From Gnetum montanum (lineage: Eukaryota; Streptophyta; Gnetopsida; Gnetales; Gnetaceae): a stretch of 64,000 bases of DNA. The stretch spans positions 1,157,654 through 1,221,653 of the forward strand of contig MNCI01023457.1 in assembly GCA_015680685.1 (NCBI GenBank), in the 5' to 3' direction. The notes beneath the pieces are model-generated. The model saw only the letters and a list, made by a program, of their open reading frames with translations, made no database searches and was not told the DNA's origin. Position numbers and translations under genes: made by a program. Below are positions 36,131 to 47,200 of the stretch, piece after piece. Within the stretch, counting starts at the first letter, position 1; each line of letters starts with the position of its first letter.

Positions 36131-37207
36131 TTGAAGCCAAGAGACTATCTCGAAACTGCAAATTCCCTATCCCCAAAAACAATGTTTTTTTACCCATCTA
36201 TGGTGTGAAAATTGGCATGGTTAGCTGGTAAAACAATGAATAACACGGAGGGATGATCGTTGTGTAAATACTAAATACAGACGTGATTTATCGGGTAGCG
36301 GGCAATGAGGTGATTTTGAATTTTTATCCCTATATAGAATTTTTAAAATAGATATTGTGGTATTTTTAACGAGCTAACGCTAGAACACGTGAACTCGATA
36401 CAGATTGAATTATATGACACAGACTTATGAATAGTCGTTGATTTGAAGTTATAAGCTTTTGTCTTGATGTGTTTTTTATTGTGTACTTAGTATATTTCTA
36501 ATTTTTTGAAAAAAATCTCTCAATGGTGTCACAGAGTTGCTGCAAAAATCTCTTTTTCGTTTTTTCTTGGAGACAGTCACATCATGAGTTGAATTCCCGT
36601 GTCAACCTTTAAAGTGTAAAGAAGTAATTTCTTTTATAAGTGATCGCTTTAGCTTCAGATAGCACGATATTAAGGTTCAAAACTTTTGAAATCTTTCAAC
36701 ACATTAAAAGACTTATAATTTTTAATTTTTCTATTATATCTGTTTATGAAAAATGTATTCTTCTCAGCAAAAAGCCTTCCCACATTCTCAGAGTGTGGTC
36801 TGCGAAGTAATTTTACAGTTTGATGTCACGTGGTAGGTTACCAGTCTCGGTTACTGTGAGACTTTTGCAAATTTTGTTTACAAAATAGACTGACTAAAAT
36901 AGACTGCTGGCGATGGTACGTTACCCGGTCAGTGCGTAACTGTGTATTCACTGTATTGATAATGCTATTGTTGGTAACTTCTGTGCAGGTAAAATGCTAT
37001 CATGTTATATATTGCTTATCTATCATTGTGACAGACTGACAGTGATATTGGATTTTTACAAGACCACCTTGCCCATCCGTCAACCAATTCCTTCAGTTAT
37101 GTGGCCAAGAAGTTCCACATGGGATTTCCCATCAGAAATACGTATAATAATGCTGAAGACAGACTTGTATGAACAGGTTTGCAGAGATTTGAATGCACAA
37201 ACTACCG
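36131..37207. other. Non-repetitive upstream region of the SABATH locus
   Basis: No retroelement similarity to the rest of the window was seen. A 78-codon plus-strand frame at 36994-37230 has no recognisable domain. Probably promoter and 5' flank of the gene that follows. Confidence 0.4.
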
Positions 37208-37214
37208 TATATAA
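37208..37214 (+). promoter_or_regulatory. Candidate TATA box for the SABATH locus
   Basis: TATATAA about 100 bp upstream of the first ATG at 37310. Assigned by position and sequence only. Confidence 0.35.
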
Positions 37215-37309
37215 TGCATGCAGTGCTTAGTAGTTAGTATTGGAAAGTTAAGTTCTGCAGTATTGTCACTATTGTGAGCGCTTGTTGCGGTTTTGGGGTA
37301 AGAACTGCC

Positions 37310-37412
37310 ATGGCTTTGCAGGTGCAGAAGAATCAGCAGCAGCATCATTCAAGAGTTAAAAATGAAGGACGGCTCAGGGGATGACAGTTACCATCAAAAT
37401 GCTGTTTTTCCG
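37310..37412 (+). other. SABATH exon 1
   Basis: From ATG 37310 the frame is MALQVQKNQQQHHSRV. An indel in the A-run at about 37358-37362 must be assumed to join it to MKDGSGDDSY (ATG 37362). The exon ends CCG|GCAAGA, a GC donor, and a 99-bp intron ends TTTTGTTAG at 37511. If ATG 37362 is the true start there is no frameshift and the protein simply starts at the conserved M.GG motif. Confidence 0.6.
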
Positions 37413-37511
37413 GCAAGATCTTGCATTCTGTTTTCCGCATTCTTTTGCTGATTCATAGTCAATCCTCTAAAATTGTTCCAATATTATTGATTTTGTTTAT
37501 GCTTTTGTTAG

Positions 37512-37916
37512 GCACAGGCTACGGAATTTGCGAAGGACTATATCGAAGAAAGTGCTTTTCAAACTGCCAAAATTCATGGCAAGCAATACCAGACAATCCA
37601 TATTGCTGATTTGGGTTGTGCAAGTGGAAAGAACTCCATCACTGCTGCAAAAATGATAGTGAAGGCTTTCAAGCAAGGATTTATAGCAAGTCGAATCAAT
37701 CCTGACCCTCAGTTGCTAGTATTTTTCAATGATCTCCAGTCTAATGATTTCAATAACCTTTTTGGGATCCTCTCTGATGATGAATCTAAAGACAGTTTGG
37801 TGAAGACCAATAGAGTTTTCACTGCAGGGGTTGCTGGCTCCTTTTATGGTAGACTTTTTCCAGAAAATAGTCTCCATTTTGCTTTTTCTTCTGTGGCTCT
37901 TCAGTGGATCGCACAG
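37512..37916 (+). other. SABATH exon 2
   Basis: 135 uninterrupted codons from AQATEFAKDYIEES to SSVALQWIAQ, with donor GTATAG at 37917. It carries the SAM-binding loop and the LQW that matches the substrate-pocket Trp of the family. This is the best preserved exon. Confidence 0.85.
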
Positions 37917-38157
37917 GTATAGTTTAGTAACAAGAACCTATTTCCACCTGATGGAACACCCTTAGGTTATTAGTGTAAAATTTAGGGGGGCAAAAAAAAA
38001 AAAAAAAAAAAACACTTCAACAATTCTCAATAATCCTTATTGTTTTACACTTTGGAGAGATTGGTGACAACTTTGCGGGTTTTTTTTCCTTTGTTTTTTC
38101 ATCTTTTTTTAAAGTTTTATGGATGGCCACTGTAAAAGGGTTGATCTGTCAAAGCAG

Positions 38158-38433
38158 CTACCTGATCTTGTGATTGACAAAAACTCAAGTGCATGGAACC
38201 CAGACAGCGTGTATTTCAGTGAATAAACAAAACCACAAGTGGCAACAGCTTATGCAGCACAGTTTGAGTCAGATTTTCTGAGCTTTCTGCAAGCACGTGG
38301 AAAAGCAGTCGTTAGCAAGGGCCAAATGGTTTTGCTGATTGCAGGAAGAGAGTCACAGGATCCTTTTAAGAATGGCACAGGAGAAGCAATTAGAAGACTA
38401 TTCAATCAAGCATTTCAAGATATGGTATCCAGG
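38158..38433 (+). other. SABATH exon 3 with premature stop
   Basis: Acceptor GTCAAAGCAG at 38157; the frame opens LPDLVIDKNSSAWN. TAA at 38224-38226 interrupts it. The exon ends FQDMVSR at 38433 with a weak donor GTCCCA. GTATCC at 38425 is a better donor but would remove three conserved positions. Confidence 0.7.
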
Positions 38434-38578
38434 GTCCCACCCAAATAACAATCCGATATGCTAACTCTATTTCTGCACTCTACTATATTTTGAAAACGGT
38501 TGCAGATGTCTTATACTAAAGTTACTGTTAACATTTGTTAATTTGCAGACATTGTTGGTAGAGGATAAGCTAGAAACA

Positions 38579-38602
38579 TTCAACTTGCCATTCAACTTGC
38601 CA
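38579..38602. repeat. 12-bp perfect tandem duplication in SABATH exon 4
   Basis: TTCAACTTGCCA occurs twice (38579-38590, 38591-38602), encoding FNLP FNLP. Confidence 0.95.
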
Positions 38603-38710
38603 TTGTACTTTCCTTCCGTGGAGGAAGTGAAAGACATTGTTAACAAGGATGGGGCATTGTACTTTCCTTCCGTGGAGGAAGTGAAAGACATTGTTAACAA
38701 GGATGGGGCA
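38603..38710. repeat. 54-bp perfect tandem duplication in SABATH exon 4
   Basis: Two identical 54-bp units (38603-38656 and 38657-38710), each encoding LYFPSVEEVKDIVNKDGA. The frame is kept. The lack of any difference between copies suggests a recent event or an assembly artefact. Confidence 0.95.
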
Positions 38711-38979
38711 TTTGACACAATGAAAGTGCAGTTCATGAACAATTTGGAGGAATTCCAGAAAGGAAAGAATGGTAATCGGAAAATGCAGTTGGCGAAGACC
38801 ATCTCAAAGTTTGTGAAATCTATCTTTGAGACTTTGATAGAAAACCATATTGGAAAGGTTAAATCTGCAAGATTTTTTCACATTGTAGATGCATTTGCAA
38901 TTGATGAATGGGAAGAAGTTGTGAATGACTGGAGCAAAGGAGGGTTTGTCTATTTGCAACTTGAATGCAAGTAACATCA

Positions 38980-40485
38980 TGTACTTCTAGGGTAATGATG
39001 ACTTGACTTGAGACCAACGTAAGGCCGGCTAAAAAGTAACGAGTTATCTTATCATCAAGACGGAGACAAAAGCATGTGATAAATGCAGCTTTTATGTAGT
39101 CTTGAAACTTTTAGCTCCTAGGTAAATGGAGGTGTGTTCTTAATTGCAAGTTTTACAATGTTTTTATGAAGATATACTCTTGGACTCTCTTTTACTTCCT
39201 GGACTTACATTTAAAAATTAGGATAGTGATTTACAAGAAAAAATTGAATTTTTATTTGTGAAAAGGTTTTTCTAGTTAGGTAGATAGCTTACAATGTTAA
39301 ATCTTTCAAATTTGTTAATTGTAATGCTATCATAGATGGGATAAAAGCATTATTATTAATGATTTACTAAAATTTGGTTACATTTTTAAAAAATCTATTA
39401 CTCAATATTAAAAATGAACTAGGTTTCTATTTAAAGATCTTGTTAGTAAATTATTAATTTATTATTTTATAAATGCAAAAAAATTCATTATGCAAAAATT
39501 TGTTGTTTCAAACCCACCATTTTAAACAAGGTTGCTTAGCATATGTTCAACATGACCCACATAGAGTATGAATTATTCATCTATATAATTTTGAATGTAT
39601 CAATTCTTTCACTATCCATATGAATTTATTTTCAATAGTTACCACAAATTTATCCTCAGATGCTAGTCAGTTATAACCATTTCACAATACCTTATCTATC
39701 ACTACACGTCTCTTGAATCAACATCTCATCAAGAAAATAAAAAGCTTTGTTTCTTTTCATTTTTCTTAGGAAATATTTGTTTTCATATAAATTTTGTACC
39801 AAGGATTGTTACACTTTAACTATATGTATTCAAAGTGATGTGAATTTCCCACCATAGAATATAAGAAAGTTTTTCTTATAGAATATTACTCAAAAACTTA
39901 ATTAATCTCTTTAACATTTAGAGCTTTGCCATGCAAACGGTACTCATTTATAGGTCCATGTATTATTAGTTTATACTTTAATTAAGTACAAAATTAGAAT
40001 AAAAAATAAAGCAACATAAATAGAGTGACAATCATAAATTAGAAGAAATACACAAAAGATTACCATAGGAAAGTATATGAAAGTAGCTCTAACTTCTAGC
40101 AAGCCTCAAATTAAACCAAGTATTATAAGAAAAGAGAATACATTCAATAGCTTAATGCTTGATGACTTGCGTTTAATAACCACTTAAGTAACCACTTTTA
40201 TGGTGGATACAATGACTTATTTAGATAACACTTAATTATGAAGTTACAATTCATAATTATTCATGGCCAAATTAGATATTTTTGTTACATAGACTTTATG
40301 CTAATTTTAATACACACTTGCAACATCAATTACATATTTTGCAAGTTTCTAAGTTGAAATGCATTATACCTACAATAATGGTTACATATTATTTTGCAGG
40401 TTTATTAAAATAATCAACACTCATTACAATTCTACAACTTGTTGTTTATTTTAAGGTATTATAACTAAAAGTAACCATTACATTT
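38980..40485. other. AT-rich intergenic sequence
   Basis: No open frames, RNA genes or repeats of other parts of the window were recognised. Part may be the 3' end of the copia element whose RNase H follows on the minus strand. Confidence 0.35.
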
Positions 40486-41115
40486 CACAATTTTCCAATT
40501 TAAATTCTTTTCTACACCAGTTGAACTTGTCCACAAGAATAGCATTAGTCAACTTGTATGCTAGATTTTCTAATGTAGAAAACTTCATGAGAGAAATCTT
40601 TCCATTTTCAATTTGATTTAGTATAAAATGGTAATGAATTTCAATATGCTTGATCATTACAAAGAACCTAGGATTCTTGGATAAGAAAATAATACTTTAG
40701 TTATTATAAGAGTTTTATTCCTCTTGTCCAAAATCTTTGACTAATTATTAGAGCCAAATCACTTCTTTTCTTACTTAAAAAGTTGTTGCATACTTGCTTC
40801 ACTTGTTGATAATGCAACATAGCTTTATCTCTTGATGATCCAACTAATAATAAACATAATTTTAGATTTTTAACAATTAAGATCATCTTTCCAATCAACA
40901 TCCATAAAGCCATGCAATCCAAAGAAACTTTTCTTATAACAAATGGAAAAATTAGTGGTACCTTGAAGATATTTAAGAATTATTTTAATAGCCATCTACT
41001 ATTCCTTTTCAATATTTGACATAAACATGCTTATAGCTCTTAGTACATATGGATATCAAACCTAATGCAAACCATTCCATGCATGAGATCAACAAGAATA
41101 CTAGCATAGGGGATT
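40486..41115 (-). pseudogene. Ty1-copia reverse transcriptase end and RNase H (decayed)
   Basis: The minus strand from 41110 reads IPYASILVDLMHGMVCIRFD followed by I, matching copia IPYASAVGSLMYAMVCTRPDI. Then come FLNIFKV (ILRYLKGT), GFMDVDWKDDLN (GY.DADWAGD), VALSTSEASMQQLF (VALSSTEAEYMA), KNPRFFVMIKHIEIHYHFI (KNP.FH.RSKHIE.R.HFI), IENGKI, and LTNAILVDKF (IFTKPL...KF). Several stops and frame changes are needed. Not part of C1, which is of another copia type. Confidence 0.8.
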
Positions 41116-42324
41116 TTGCTTATTACCTTCATTTTTTCATCTATCCTTAGGTATTGAATAACTATTGTTGATGCATAAATTTTGGTTACAACAACACTTG
41201 GGGAAAAACTCATTTGAGGAGACTATTGCCTAGGGTGCCTCTCGTATGGGTACAGAAACCTAGGAATAGTCTCAATTGAAAAGGGCTATGTGACATTCAA
41301 AAAGTAAAGCAAATTAAATTGAAAGTTGGGGAATTTAAATTGACAATATTCTTGAATTCCAAGACTAAATGCAAATACAATAGTTAACTACAAAAATTAA
41401 ATTTTCCCTAGTGCCCCACTACTGCTATCAATTTTTTGTTGCTGGGAGTGCCCATTGACTACCTGCCATAGTTGTTGCTGCTAACTACTTTTTGTATGTA
41501 CATTGATTGCAATGCAATCACAAATTAGGGAGAGAGAAAAGGCTACCTACTGCAACCCCCCAAAAAGAAGAAGGAAATCATCACCTGCTGGTTTCCTTGG
41601 CTGGCCCCTGATGAGAGAGAGATTGGCCCCAATGTCTACTATGGTTTGCTGCAACTCCAGACACTGCCTGCACTATGCCCCTCATTGCCCCTGTGCCAAT
41701 GTCAATGCGTGGCTTCTGCTAGGATAAAAGGAGGTAGAGAGACTCTTTACCTACTGTTGCTGAAGTTTGCATGCCAGCACCAATCTACCATAACTCTATG
41801 CCACATGTTTGCTTCCTGTCATGTGCTTGTTGCTAATAGGAAGCCTACCACTCGTCACACGGCTGCACGTGCCTGCTTACCATCTACTAACATGCACCAA
41901 AAGAGAAGAAGGAAACCACTGCCTCTTGGTTTCCCAGTTGCTTACTGCCACTACGTGCATCCTACATCTTGCACCTGCTGTGCATCTTCACTGCTACTAG
42001 CTGTGCACCTACCATCACTTGCAAGCTGAAGGAAAAGAAAAGCCTATTACAATGCTGAGAGTTTCTGGCTGGACCCCCCCAGGATCTAATGCTACCCTGT
42101 TGGAGAGGGAGAAGGCCACCGAATCTCTCCCCCCTTTCTCTATGTCCCAGAGACATTGTTTATTTCCCCTTGGTTGCTACTAACACCTATGCCATTCAAA
42201 TATCTACCATAACTCTCCACTACTACCTGTGAAACCATCACCAAAAATAGCCACCACATTCCACATAATGCCCACTACAACTCACCATCATGATTAATGT
42301 AATCATTGTCATCATTACTTACAT
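41116..42324. other. GC-richer stretch with loose internal repeats, unassigned
   Basis: 41400-42200 is richer in C and G than its surroundings and repeats CCAAAARAGAAGAAGGAAAYC with CCTGCTGGTTTCC-like sequence at about 41563 and 41897, with a weaker copy near 42030. Frames up to 127 codons exist on the plus strand but overlap in all phases and look like chance. It may be 3' flank of the zinc-finger gene or an unrecognised LTR. Confidence 0.3.
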
Positions 42325-42558
42325 CTACAGGCCCACCACTGCGTAATTGCTACCACATTCTTGCTTGTTTGTTACTACAAGTATTGGATTTTCCATAATG
42401 GGCCTTGAAACCAAGGTTGGGCTTGAATTGGATGCAACTGTGGATGTGGGGCATGCATAGCGAGGATGTGGATTATTATTTGGATTTGCAGGCACTACAG
42501 ATCCCATGGAACCCATAACCATTTGTACTACCAATGGTGAGAAATGTCCATATGTGCT
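42325..42558 (-). pseudogene. C2H2 zinc-finger protein, C-terminal fragment cut off by O1
   Basis: The minus strand from the O1 insertion point reads STYGHFSPLVVQMVMGSMGS and ends CGSNYAVVGL with a TAG at 42325-42327. Joined at the GTGCT duplication to 60706-60911, it continues a frame reading PREKNEELYMTIHKVF. The tail is rich in Pro, Asn, Ser and Val, like the low-complexity C-termini of plant single-finger proteins. About 78 residues. It cannot now be translated with its finger. Confidence 0.6.
42554..42558. repeat. Target-site duplication of O1, left copy (GTGCT)
   Basis: Precedes the LTR start TGTAATGATTG and is repeated exactly at 60701-60705. Confidence 0.9.
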
Positions 42559-44286
42559 TGTAATGATTGAAAATGTCAATGGATGGAATCATTGAGGGAT
42601 CAATGGATGCATAGCCTAACCCTGAGTCCACACAAGAGCCTATTGGAGGTAGAGACGGGATGCTTTGAATGATCTTGTCTATCAAACAGGGACTTACGGA
42701 ATGCAATTTCAAATGATGCTAAGTGTTTAAGCGGTGTTTGTGGTGTTAATGGTGTTGACAATGTCAATGTGTCAACAGTGTTGATGGTTTCAATGCATTG
42801 ATGGTGTCAATGGATGCCTGAGGGGGGAGTGTAGTCAAGGGCTTCGACGAAAGTGAGGGTGTTGTCAAGCGAAGATTGCTATCCAAGCATATCTATAATG
42901 TGACCACACATAAAAATAGTGAAAAATGCAAAGAAAACATGAAAAATGTAGGTGAGAGAAATAGAACATCACCCCAAATGGGGTTGAGTGTAGTTAACTC
43001 CAAAAGGGATTGAGAAGGTACGTGATGTACAACAAGCATTGTGGAGAGCGTAGTCATAGTCTCAGTGGTGTCAGGTTGTGAAGTTTGGCACTCACTATGG
43101 TGTCAGTGCTTATCGAGTTGGCCATTGCGGTGTACCATGGATGGTGGTGTTCTGCTAGGGTATGGTGGGGCTGTGTCATTTGCAACTCTACCTCTCTCTG
43201 GTTTGTTGGTGTGCCTTTTGGATCTTATTCACCCAAAATGCCAAGATGCCAAACTATTGTGCCTTTGGATCTCATTCATCCAAAATGTCAAAATGCTAAT
43301 CGTGCTTCAGATTTTCCAACCCTTAAAACATTGGGGGTATAGGGTATTTATAGGGCTAGGGTTAGCCCAAAATGTGGAGAGATTGCCACGTGGTAGTGGG
43401 GTAGTTGGGACTATGCTATAACCCAACTATGCTCTCCATTGAGGCAAGTGATATTATTCTCTATTCTACTTTGATAAACTTTCCGAGGCTACGAGAATAT
43501 GACTACATTGCCAACTACATGTGCATGTGTCGAGAAGATCGTAGTGTACCTAAAAAATATAGAAAAATGCAACTTTTGGATACTACGCTTCAAGACTATA
43601 CTATCCACTATCTAGAATGGGGTCAAGCGTAGTTACAATTGTGGGATGAAGGAGGATGAAAAAAAGATGCATGTTGTTGCTGAAGGTGTGTTGGAGCTAA
43701 GTTGCATGCCAATGCTACATTGTGGAGGTCTTTGGAGGCTATTTTGCATGATTATGCTTGACTACGCTTTGGATTGGGGGAGAGCGTAGTCACAATAGTT
43801 AGAAAAATTTGCAAAAAGTGGTGTTTGAGGTTGACTACACTCTAGACTGGAGGAGAGCATAGTCCCCATACTTAGACAAATTCTTGCAAAATATAGCTTC
43901 CAGTTGACTATGCTCCAAGGTAGTGGAGAGTGTAGTCTCAGCACTTAGAAAATTTGTAGCATGTGGCAGCTAGCTTAGCACTAAGAGAAATTTGCAAAAC
44001 TGGTGTTTGGTGTTGTCTACACTTTGTAGGAGGTTGACTATGCTCTCGATTGGGGGTGAGTGTAGTCCCAACACTTAGAAAAATTTCTATGAAAACTATC
44101 TTCATGCTAACACTTAGAAACTTTTTGGAAAATGCTAACTATTCTCTCCATGAGAGGTTGACTACACTCTGGGTAGTGGAGAGCATAGTTCCAGCACTTA
44201 GAAAAATTTGCAGAAATTGGCCTTGTGCAGACATTTAGGAAAATTTGCGATTTAGACATTGTAGTCCAAATTTTTGTGGTGTTTCA
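42559..44286 (-). repeat. O1 3' LTR
   Basis: 1728 bp. Plus-strand termini TGTAATGATTG and ...TGTGGTGTTTCA. Minus-strand TATA CCTATAAATACC at 43343-43354. The U3 (43360-44286) is built of about six imperfect units, each pairing CTACGCTC-like and GAGCGTAG-like arms followed by TTAGAAAAATTTGCAAAA. Confidence 0.9.
43740..44240. repeat. U3 array of hairpin-forming units
   Basis: Recurrent blocks of roughly 90 bp contain GACTACGCTC...GAGCGTAGTC inverted arms (also TATGCTC/GAGCATAG variants) and an ACTTAGAAAAATTTGC spacer. The matching array is at 60080-60690 in the other LTR. Confidence 0.65.
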
Positions 44287-45411
44287 TTGGCCCCTCTTTG
44301 TTGACATCTAGAGGAGTGTCCTGAGAGGCATCGGCAAAGAACTGCAAAACATCACAGTAGGCTTGGCACCAACATCACTTATCAATACTAGATTGGGTGT
44401 TGCTACACCATGCTCAAGAGTGTTGTGGGTAGTGGTATGTTGGGATGGTAGGTGTAGGTAGGAGTAAAAGGCATAAGTGATATGCTAGGGGAAAGGAAAG
44501 ATGAGTGTAAATATGATGTTATAATATGAGAATGTGGAGTCATCATGGCTAGCAATGACCATGGCATCATGGTGGCTTGCCCTTGAAATAGTTGACCTCT
44601 CATCAGAGCTCTCATAAGAGGGTTAGGGTGTGGATTCAGGCTAGGCTAGTTGTAAAATTACAATGTTGTTGATTACTTGGGGACATGCATTTCATCTCTT
44701 TACTCTTTGCTTTGCTATTTTTTATTTTTCTTTTATTTTTGTTTTTTCGCTCCTTGCTTTTTTGTTGGTTTTTGTGGCAAGCCTGCTTGGGGCTCTACAC
44801 ATTGCTAAATGCTAATTGCAAGGTGCTTGTCATTTAGTGAGTTGCGTGCCACAAGATGGGGTTTTCCTTGATGCTTGCAAAACCACATCATGTCTGTAAG
44901 ATAGGTGTTTTCTCCCTAGGATGACTTGTGTTACATTTACCTAGGCTTTAACTAGCCAATAGAGGCTCCCCATAGGATGACTTATGTTACATCCACTTTG
45001 GGTTCTATGGTTTGACATGACTTGAAGAGGGTGCCATGTGGTCATGACCTGTATGCATTAGAGGGGTTTGCAATTGTGTCTATGTAGGGAATGAGAGGGT
45101 ATCGAAATGTGGGAGTGGATGTGTGTAGGCTATAACAAGGTGAGGGGGTTGTGCACTCTTGAGAGGCTTAGCTAGTCTAATCATGCACATCGGAGCAATG
45201 TTGTCACTTGTTGCTATGATGAGATGTGTCTTTGCACAACCACCTCAAGGCTTTGTCCTACAAACATAACTTTGAGGAGATAAGAAAATCACAAAATGTG
45301 AAAATGCAAATCAAAGTGCTAGGGGTGAAGATGTTTTAAGTGCTTTGAAGGCTACGCCAGTTGTAGGTGTTCAAAAAGACCAATATGCCCACCCATGTAG
45401 TGTAGCAAGGT

Positions 45412-45457
45412 GGGGGGGGGGGGGGGGGGGGGGGGACAAGAGGGATGCTTGCTTACN
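45412..45457. other. Poly-G run and undetermined base
   Basis: Twenty-four consecutive G, then an N at 45457. Length and local sequence are unreliable. Confidence 0.8.
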
Positions 45458-45539
45458 TGCTTACTCACTTGCAGGAGGATGGAAAGATGGATTGGTGGTG
45501 GACCACGAACCCAATGTAAGGTCCTGGAAAATCATGGCT

Positions 45540-46370
45540 TTGCTAGTTTAAGGTCCTAGTAGATTGTGAACCTAATTTAAGTTCTTGGCAAACCATGTTG
45601 TGTTAGTTTATAATCCTAGCAGACTATTGTGTGTGAATTTAACATTGTAGTGGATGAATGCTATGTCATTTTATAGTCATAGTGGATTGTTGTGCCAATT
45701 TTAGCATCATGGCAAATATGCTATGCCAGTTTATAGTTATAGCGGACCATTGTGCCAATTTTAGAGTCATGGCAAATGAACTATGCCAGTTTATAGTCAT
45801 AGCAGGCTACTATGCCAATTTTAGCATCATGACAAACAAGTGCTTACCTTGCTTCAGTGATAGTATAATGCTACATGCTAGCTATGCTTGTGCATACCTG
45901 TGTTGTTTTCTTGCAAAATCTTGCAAAATTGACTAAAAAACATCAAGAAACACCTATTTAAATGAAGTTAATGTGCAAAAATGCAAGAGAAGTAATGTGA
46001 TAAAATTTTAAAAGTAGTAGTTTAAGACCATTCTAGGCTACAGGGATAGTTTAAGGCCATTCTAGACCCCATGTGTTGCTAGTTTAAGGCCTTGGTGGGC
46101 TGCATGTTGATTGCTAGTTTAAGGCCATTTCAGGCCATGGTAAGGGAATTGATAGCTTAAGGCCATTCAGGGCTAGAGATGCTAGTTTAAGGCCATCATG
46201 GGCCATGCATTGCAAGTTTAAGGCCTTGGCAGGTTGTGCATTGCTAGTTTAAGGCCTTAGTAGGCCACAATGATAGTTTTGGGCCATTCCAGGCTAAGAG
46301 TGTTGCTAGTCTTAGGTCATTTTAGGCCACATGTTGCCAGTTTAATGCCATGGTGGGCCTTGATGTTTTT
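45540..46370. repeat. Minisatellite blocks in O1 tail
   Basis: 45640-45840 holds about three units of roughly 62 bp (TATGCCAGTTTATAGTCATA ... CAATTTTAGCATCATGRCAA). 46020-46370 holds about nine units of 35-45 bp built on GCTAGTTTAAGGCC and TTGGTGGGC. Both derive from a TAGTTTAAxGxCxT core. Confidence 0.7.
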
Positions 46371-46659
46371 GTGATTTGGCTTTTATGATTTTTATGTGTT
46401 TTGATGTTTTTTGTTAAACAAGAAAATGCATAGGCTAAGTGGATAAATGCACAAACAAGGTGAAAGAATGCATAAACAATGCGAAACAATGTGTAATCTA
46501 AGCAAGTAGGCTACACATAAATGTGTAAACAAATGCAATCCAAGCAAAAGTAAAAACTACATGGCATGTAGTAGTTAAGGGTAGGCAAGTGCCTAGCACA
46601 TTTTGGACTAAGGGCATACCTTGGTTGGATAGTTGTTTCCTAATCTAGTGTGGATTAGG

Positions 46660-47195
46660 AGGTGGTTTTGCCCACAAAATGTCATCTAGGAGGTTGTTGG
46701 CTTCCACCACTCATTCAGGTGTATCAGCCTTAGGTGTTGCATTTTCTACTGTAGGTGCATCATTAGGGAATGCCACCTTTGGCCCTTGCTCCATTTCTAT
46801 GTTGTGGATGGTCAAAGAAGCAATGTTGTCACTATGGATGATAACTTCACCACCTCCGTATGGAAGGTGGATCTCTTGGTGAATTGGAGAAGAGATGGCT
46901 CATAACTGGGCCAGCCAAGGCCTACCCAATAATAGGTTATAGCTGGGCATTTCCTCTATGATGGTGAATTTGACTGTGGTGGGGAACCACTCCCCTGCCA
47001 TGAAGGCTATGGTTATTGTGCCCCTAAGAGTGATGCATGATCCACTGAAGGATTTTAGGCATGTAGTTTTTTTGGTTTGATCTACTCTACGAGGCCAAGT
47101 TTGTCAATGATGGAGTACGGTATTACATTTGTTGTTGCTTCATCATCAATGTGCACCCTATGGATCTTACATTGCCCAATGCGTATGGTGATGAA
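46660..47195 (-). pseudogene. O1 protease (decayed), N-terminus cut by I1
   Basis: The minus strand near 47150 reads VHIDDEATTNVIPYSIIDKL, then FTIIEEMPSYNLLLGRPWLA, QL and HQEIHLPYGGGEVIIHSDN. The active-site loop is DDE where the relatives have DDG, so it is inactive. I1 inserted just upstream at 47200; the gag-side flank resumes at 55666. Confidence 0.75.
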
Positions 47196-47200
47196 CATGG
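47196..47200. repeat. Target-site duplication of I1, left copy (CATGG)
   Basis: Precedes TGTAACGACT at 47201 and is repeated exactly at 55661-55665. Confidence 0.9.

Larger units (their letters stand above)
37310..38974 (+). pseudogene. SABATH-family carboxyl methyltransferase, four-exon pseudogene
   Basis: SABATH enzymes transfer a methyl group from S-adenosylmethionine to the carboxyl of small acids such as salicylate, jasmonate, benzoate or gibberellin. Exons: 37310-37412, 37512-37916, 38158-38433, 38549-38974, all joined in phase 0. Exon 1 has MALQVQKNQQQHHSRV and, one base out of frame, MKDGSGDDSYHQNAVFP (family M.GG.G..SYA.NS). Exon 2 has IHIADLGCASGKNS (SAM-binding motif), LLVFFNDLQSNDFNNLF, GVAGSFYGRLFPENSLHFAF and SSVALQWIAQ (family SSYSLHWLSQ). 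Exon 3 has SSAWNPDSVYFSE, a TAA stop (38224-38226) and TKPQVATAYAAQFESDFLSF, then MVLLIAGRESQDPF. Exon 4 has ETFNLP, FPSVEEVK and the C-terminus. Defects are the exon 1 frameshift, the in-frame stop, a GC donor and tandem duplications. Substrate cannot be told. Confidence 0.85.
38549..38974 (+). other. SABATH exon 4 with tandem duplications
   Basis: Acceptor TTAATTTGCAG at 38548. The frame is open from TLLVEDKLETFNLP to GGFVYLQLECK and stop. It contains a duplicated FNLP and a duplicated 18-residue block; otherwise it follows the family (L..FN.P.Y.PS.EEV...V...G.F). Confidence 0.8.
44287..46660 (-). mobile_element. O1 3' noncoding tail
   Basis: Starts with the polypurine tract (minus-strand CAACAAAGAGGGGCCAA, 44287-44303) against the LTR and aligns with the I1 tail 48774-50100. 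It contains a 24-base G run at 45412-45435 and an undetermined base at 45457, plus two minisatellite blocks. No coding domain. Confidence 0.7.

Noticed and set aside
36994-37230. 78-codon plus-strand ORF just upstream of the SABATH gene
   Set aside because: No similarity to the SABATH N-terminus or any family I know; the conserved N-terminal motif is found downstream at 37362.
41646-42029. 127-codon plus-strand ORF, Cys/His/Leu-rich
   Set aside because: Overlapping frames in other phases are equally open because stops are rare in this GC-richer block; no domain or codon pattern supports it.
43041-43421. 126-codon plus-strand ORF
   Set aside because: It lies wholly in the O1 3' LTR; the matching stretch of the other LTR does not keep it open.
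44287-44303. TTGGCCCCTCTTTGTTG beside the LTR as a plus-strand primer-binding site
   Set aside because: All coding remnants are on the minus strand and a better PBS lies beside the opposite LTR; on the minus strand this reads as a polypurine tract.
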